Shown here one piece after another: positions 4,983 through 5,171 of a DNA stretch of 5,171 bases. A model generated the notes under the pieces. It worked only from the letters and a program-made list of their open reading frames with translations, was not told the origin of the DNA and ran no database searches. Made by a program: the position numbers and the translations under genes. The first letter of the stretch is position 1. The number at the start of each line of letters is the position of its first letter. This stretch comes from Candidatus Aenigmatarchaeota archaeon. Lineage in GTDB: Archaea > Aenigmatarchaeota > Aenigmatarchaeia > Aenigmatarchaeales > Aenigmatarchaeaceae. The stretch lies in NCBI GenBank assembly GCA_028715225.1, contig JAQUSH010000050.1:1-5171 (forward strand), in the 5' to 3' direction.

Positions 4983-5171
4983 ATGAAATCGTCTTTTGAC
5001 CCTAAACATGACATCGGTCGTTTAACACCTGAATCGTTAGATGACTTGTTTATTCTGAAAGATATCATTACACCTAACTCTTTGGTAAAGGCGAAAACCT
5101 TGCGTTCCGTCCAGGTTAAGCGCGGCGAGGATGTAGAGAAGGTCGGAAAGAAACCGGTTGTCTTAACGATT
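4983..5171 (+). CDS. pelA: mRNA surveillance protein pelota (Dom34), N-terminal part (runs off the right edge)
   Basis: An open frame of 63 codons starting at ATG 4983 and continuing past the window end. The visible part matches the N-terminal eRF1_1/pelota domain: a short start, then P-E-S-L-D-D-L-F (16-23) in place of the usual P-E-x-x-D-D-L-W, I-I at 28-29 where the family has the end of its L-Y-N-L-I helix, then S-L-V-K-A-K-T-L-R (33-41), matching the family's D-x-V-x-A-x-T-x-R, and a strand-forming K-K-P-V-V-L-T-I end. Pelota resembles release factor eRF1 without its stop-codon-reading and GGQ motifs. It enters the A site of stalled ribosomes and, with aEF1A and ABCE1 in archaea, splits them. 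Several normally conserved aromatic/polar positions differ (F, I, K for W, H, Y). The gene is transcribed away from the surface-protein cluster and is probably functionally unrelated. The call rests on motif recognition of a partial protein. Confidence 0.82.
   Translation, partial: MKSSFDPKHDIGRLTPESLDDLFILKDIITPNSLVKAKTLRSVQVKRGEDVEKVGKKPVVLTI

Noticed and set aside
1..5171. CRISPR array, tRNA or rRNA genes, insertion sequences
   Set aside because: No regularly spaced repeats, no tRNA-like cloverleaf arms and no transposase or terminal inverted repeats were seen; nearly all bases are coding.

Overview
The window looks like a piece of an archaeal chromosome, AT-rich and tightly packed. Three things point to archaea. 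The plus-strand gene entering at the right edge reads as the N-terminus of pelota (Dom34/aPelota), a ribosome-rescue factor of archaea and eukaryotes. TATA-like boxes stand about 20-40 bases before most starts, giving leaderless or near-leaderless transcripts. The secreted proteins carry lipobox signal peptides (V-S-G-C) next to Ig-like surface domains. The divergence of the pelota N-terminus and the family-poor surface proteins fit a DPANN-type archaeon, but that placement is a guess.

Five genes lie on the minus strand, so in transcription order they run from right to left. (1) 4936-4166 is a protein with one N-terminal membrane anchor and two similar beta-rich modules. (2) 4125-3490 has a zinc ribbon, a two-helix membrane hairpin and charged helices. 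(3) 3481-1325, eight bases after gene 2, is a large polytopic membrane protein with a long cysteine-rich outer part. (4) 1284-220 is a lipoprotein. (5) 195 to the left edge is the start of a second lipoprotein. The divergent pelota gene begins at 4983. No gene-free stretch exceeds 46 bases.

The main result is that the gene 4 lipoprotein and the outer part of the gene 3 membrane protein appear to share the same two-domain architecture. This shows in an N-terminal Ig-like segment (I-L-x-N-Q...N-V-x-V-x-L), a second domain opening with G-P...W...P-L...G-T-G...K-(V/I)-P, and a matching C-terminal strand pattern. The second lipoprotein probably starts the same kind of domain. The locus therefore looks like an uncharacterised cell-surface module: related outer domains held by different anchors (polytopic and lipid), together with a zinc-ribbon membrane protein that would sit on the cytoplasmic side and a separate anchored duplicated-domain protein. 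Function is unknown; a joint surface assembly is an inference from adjacency, shared domains and shared translation signals.
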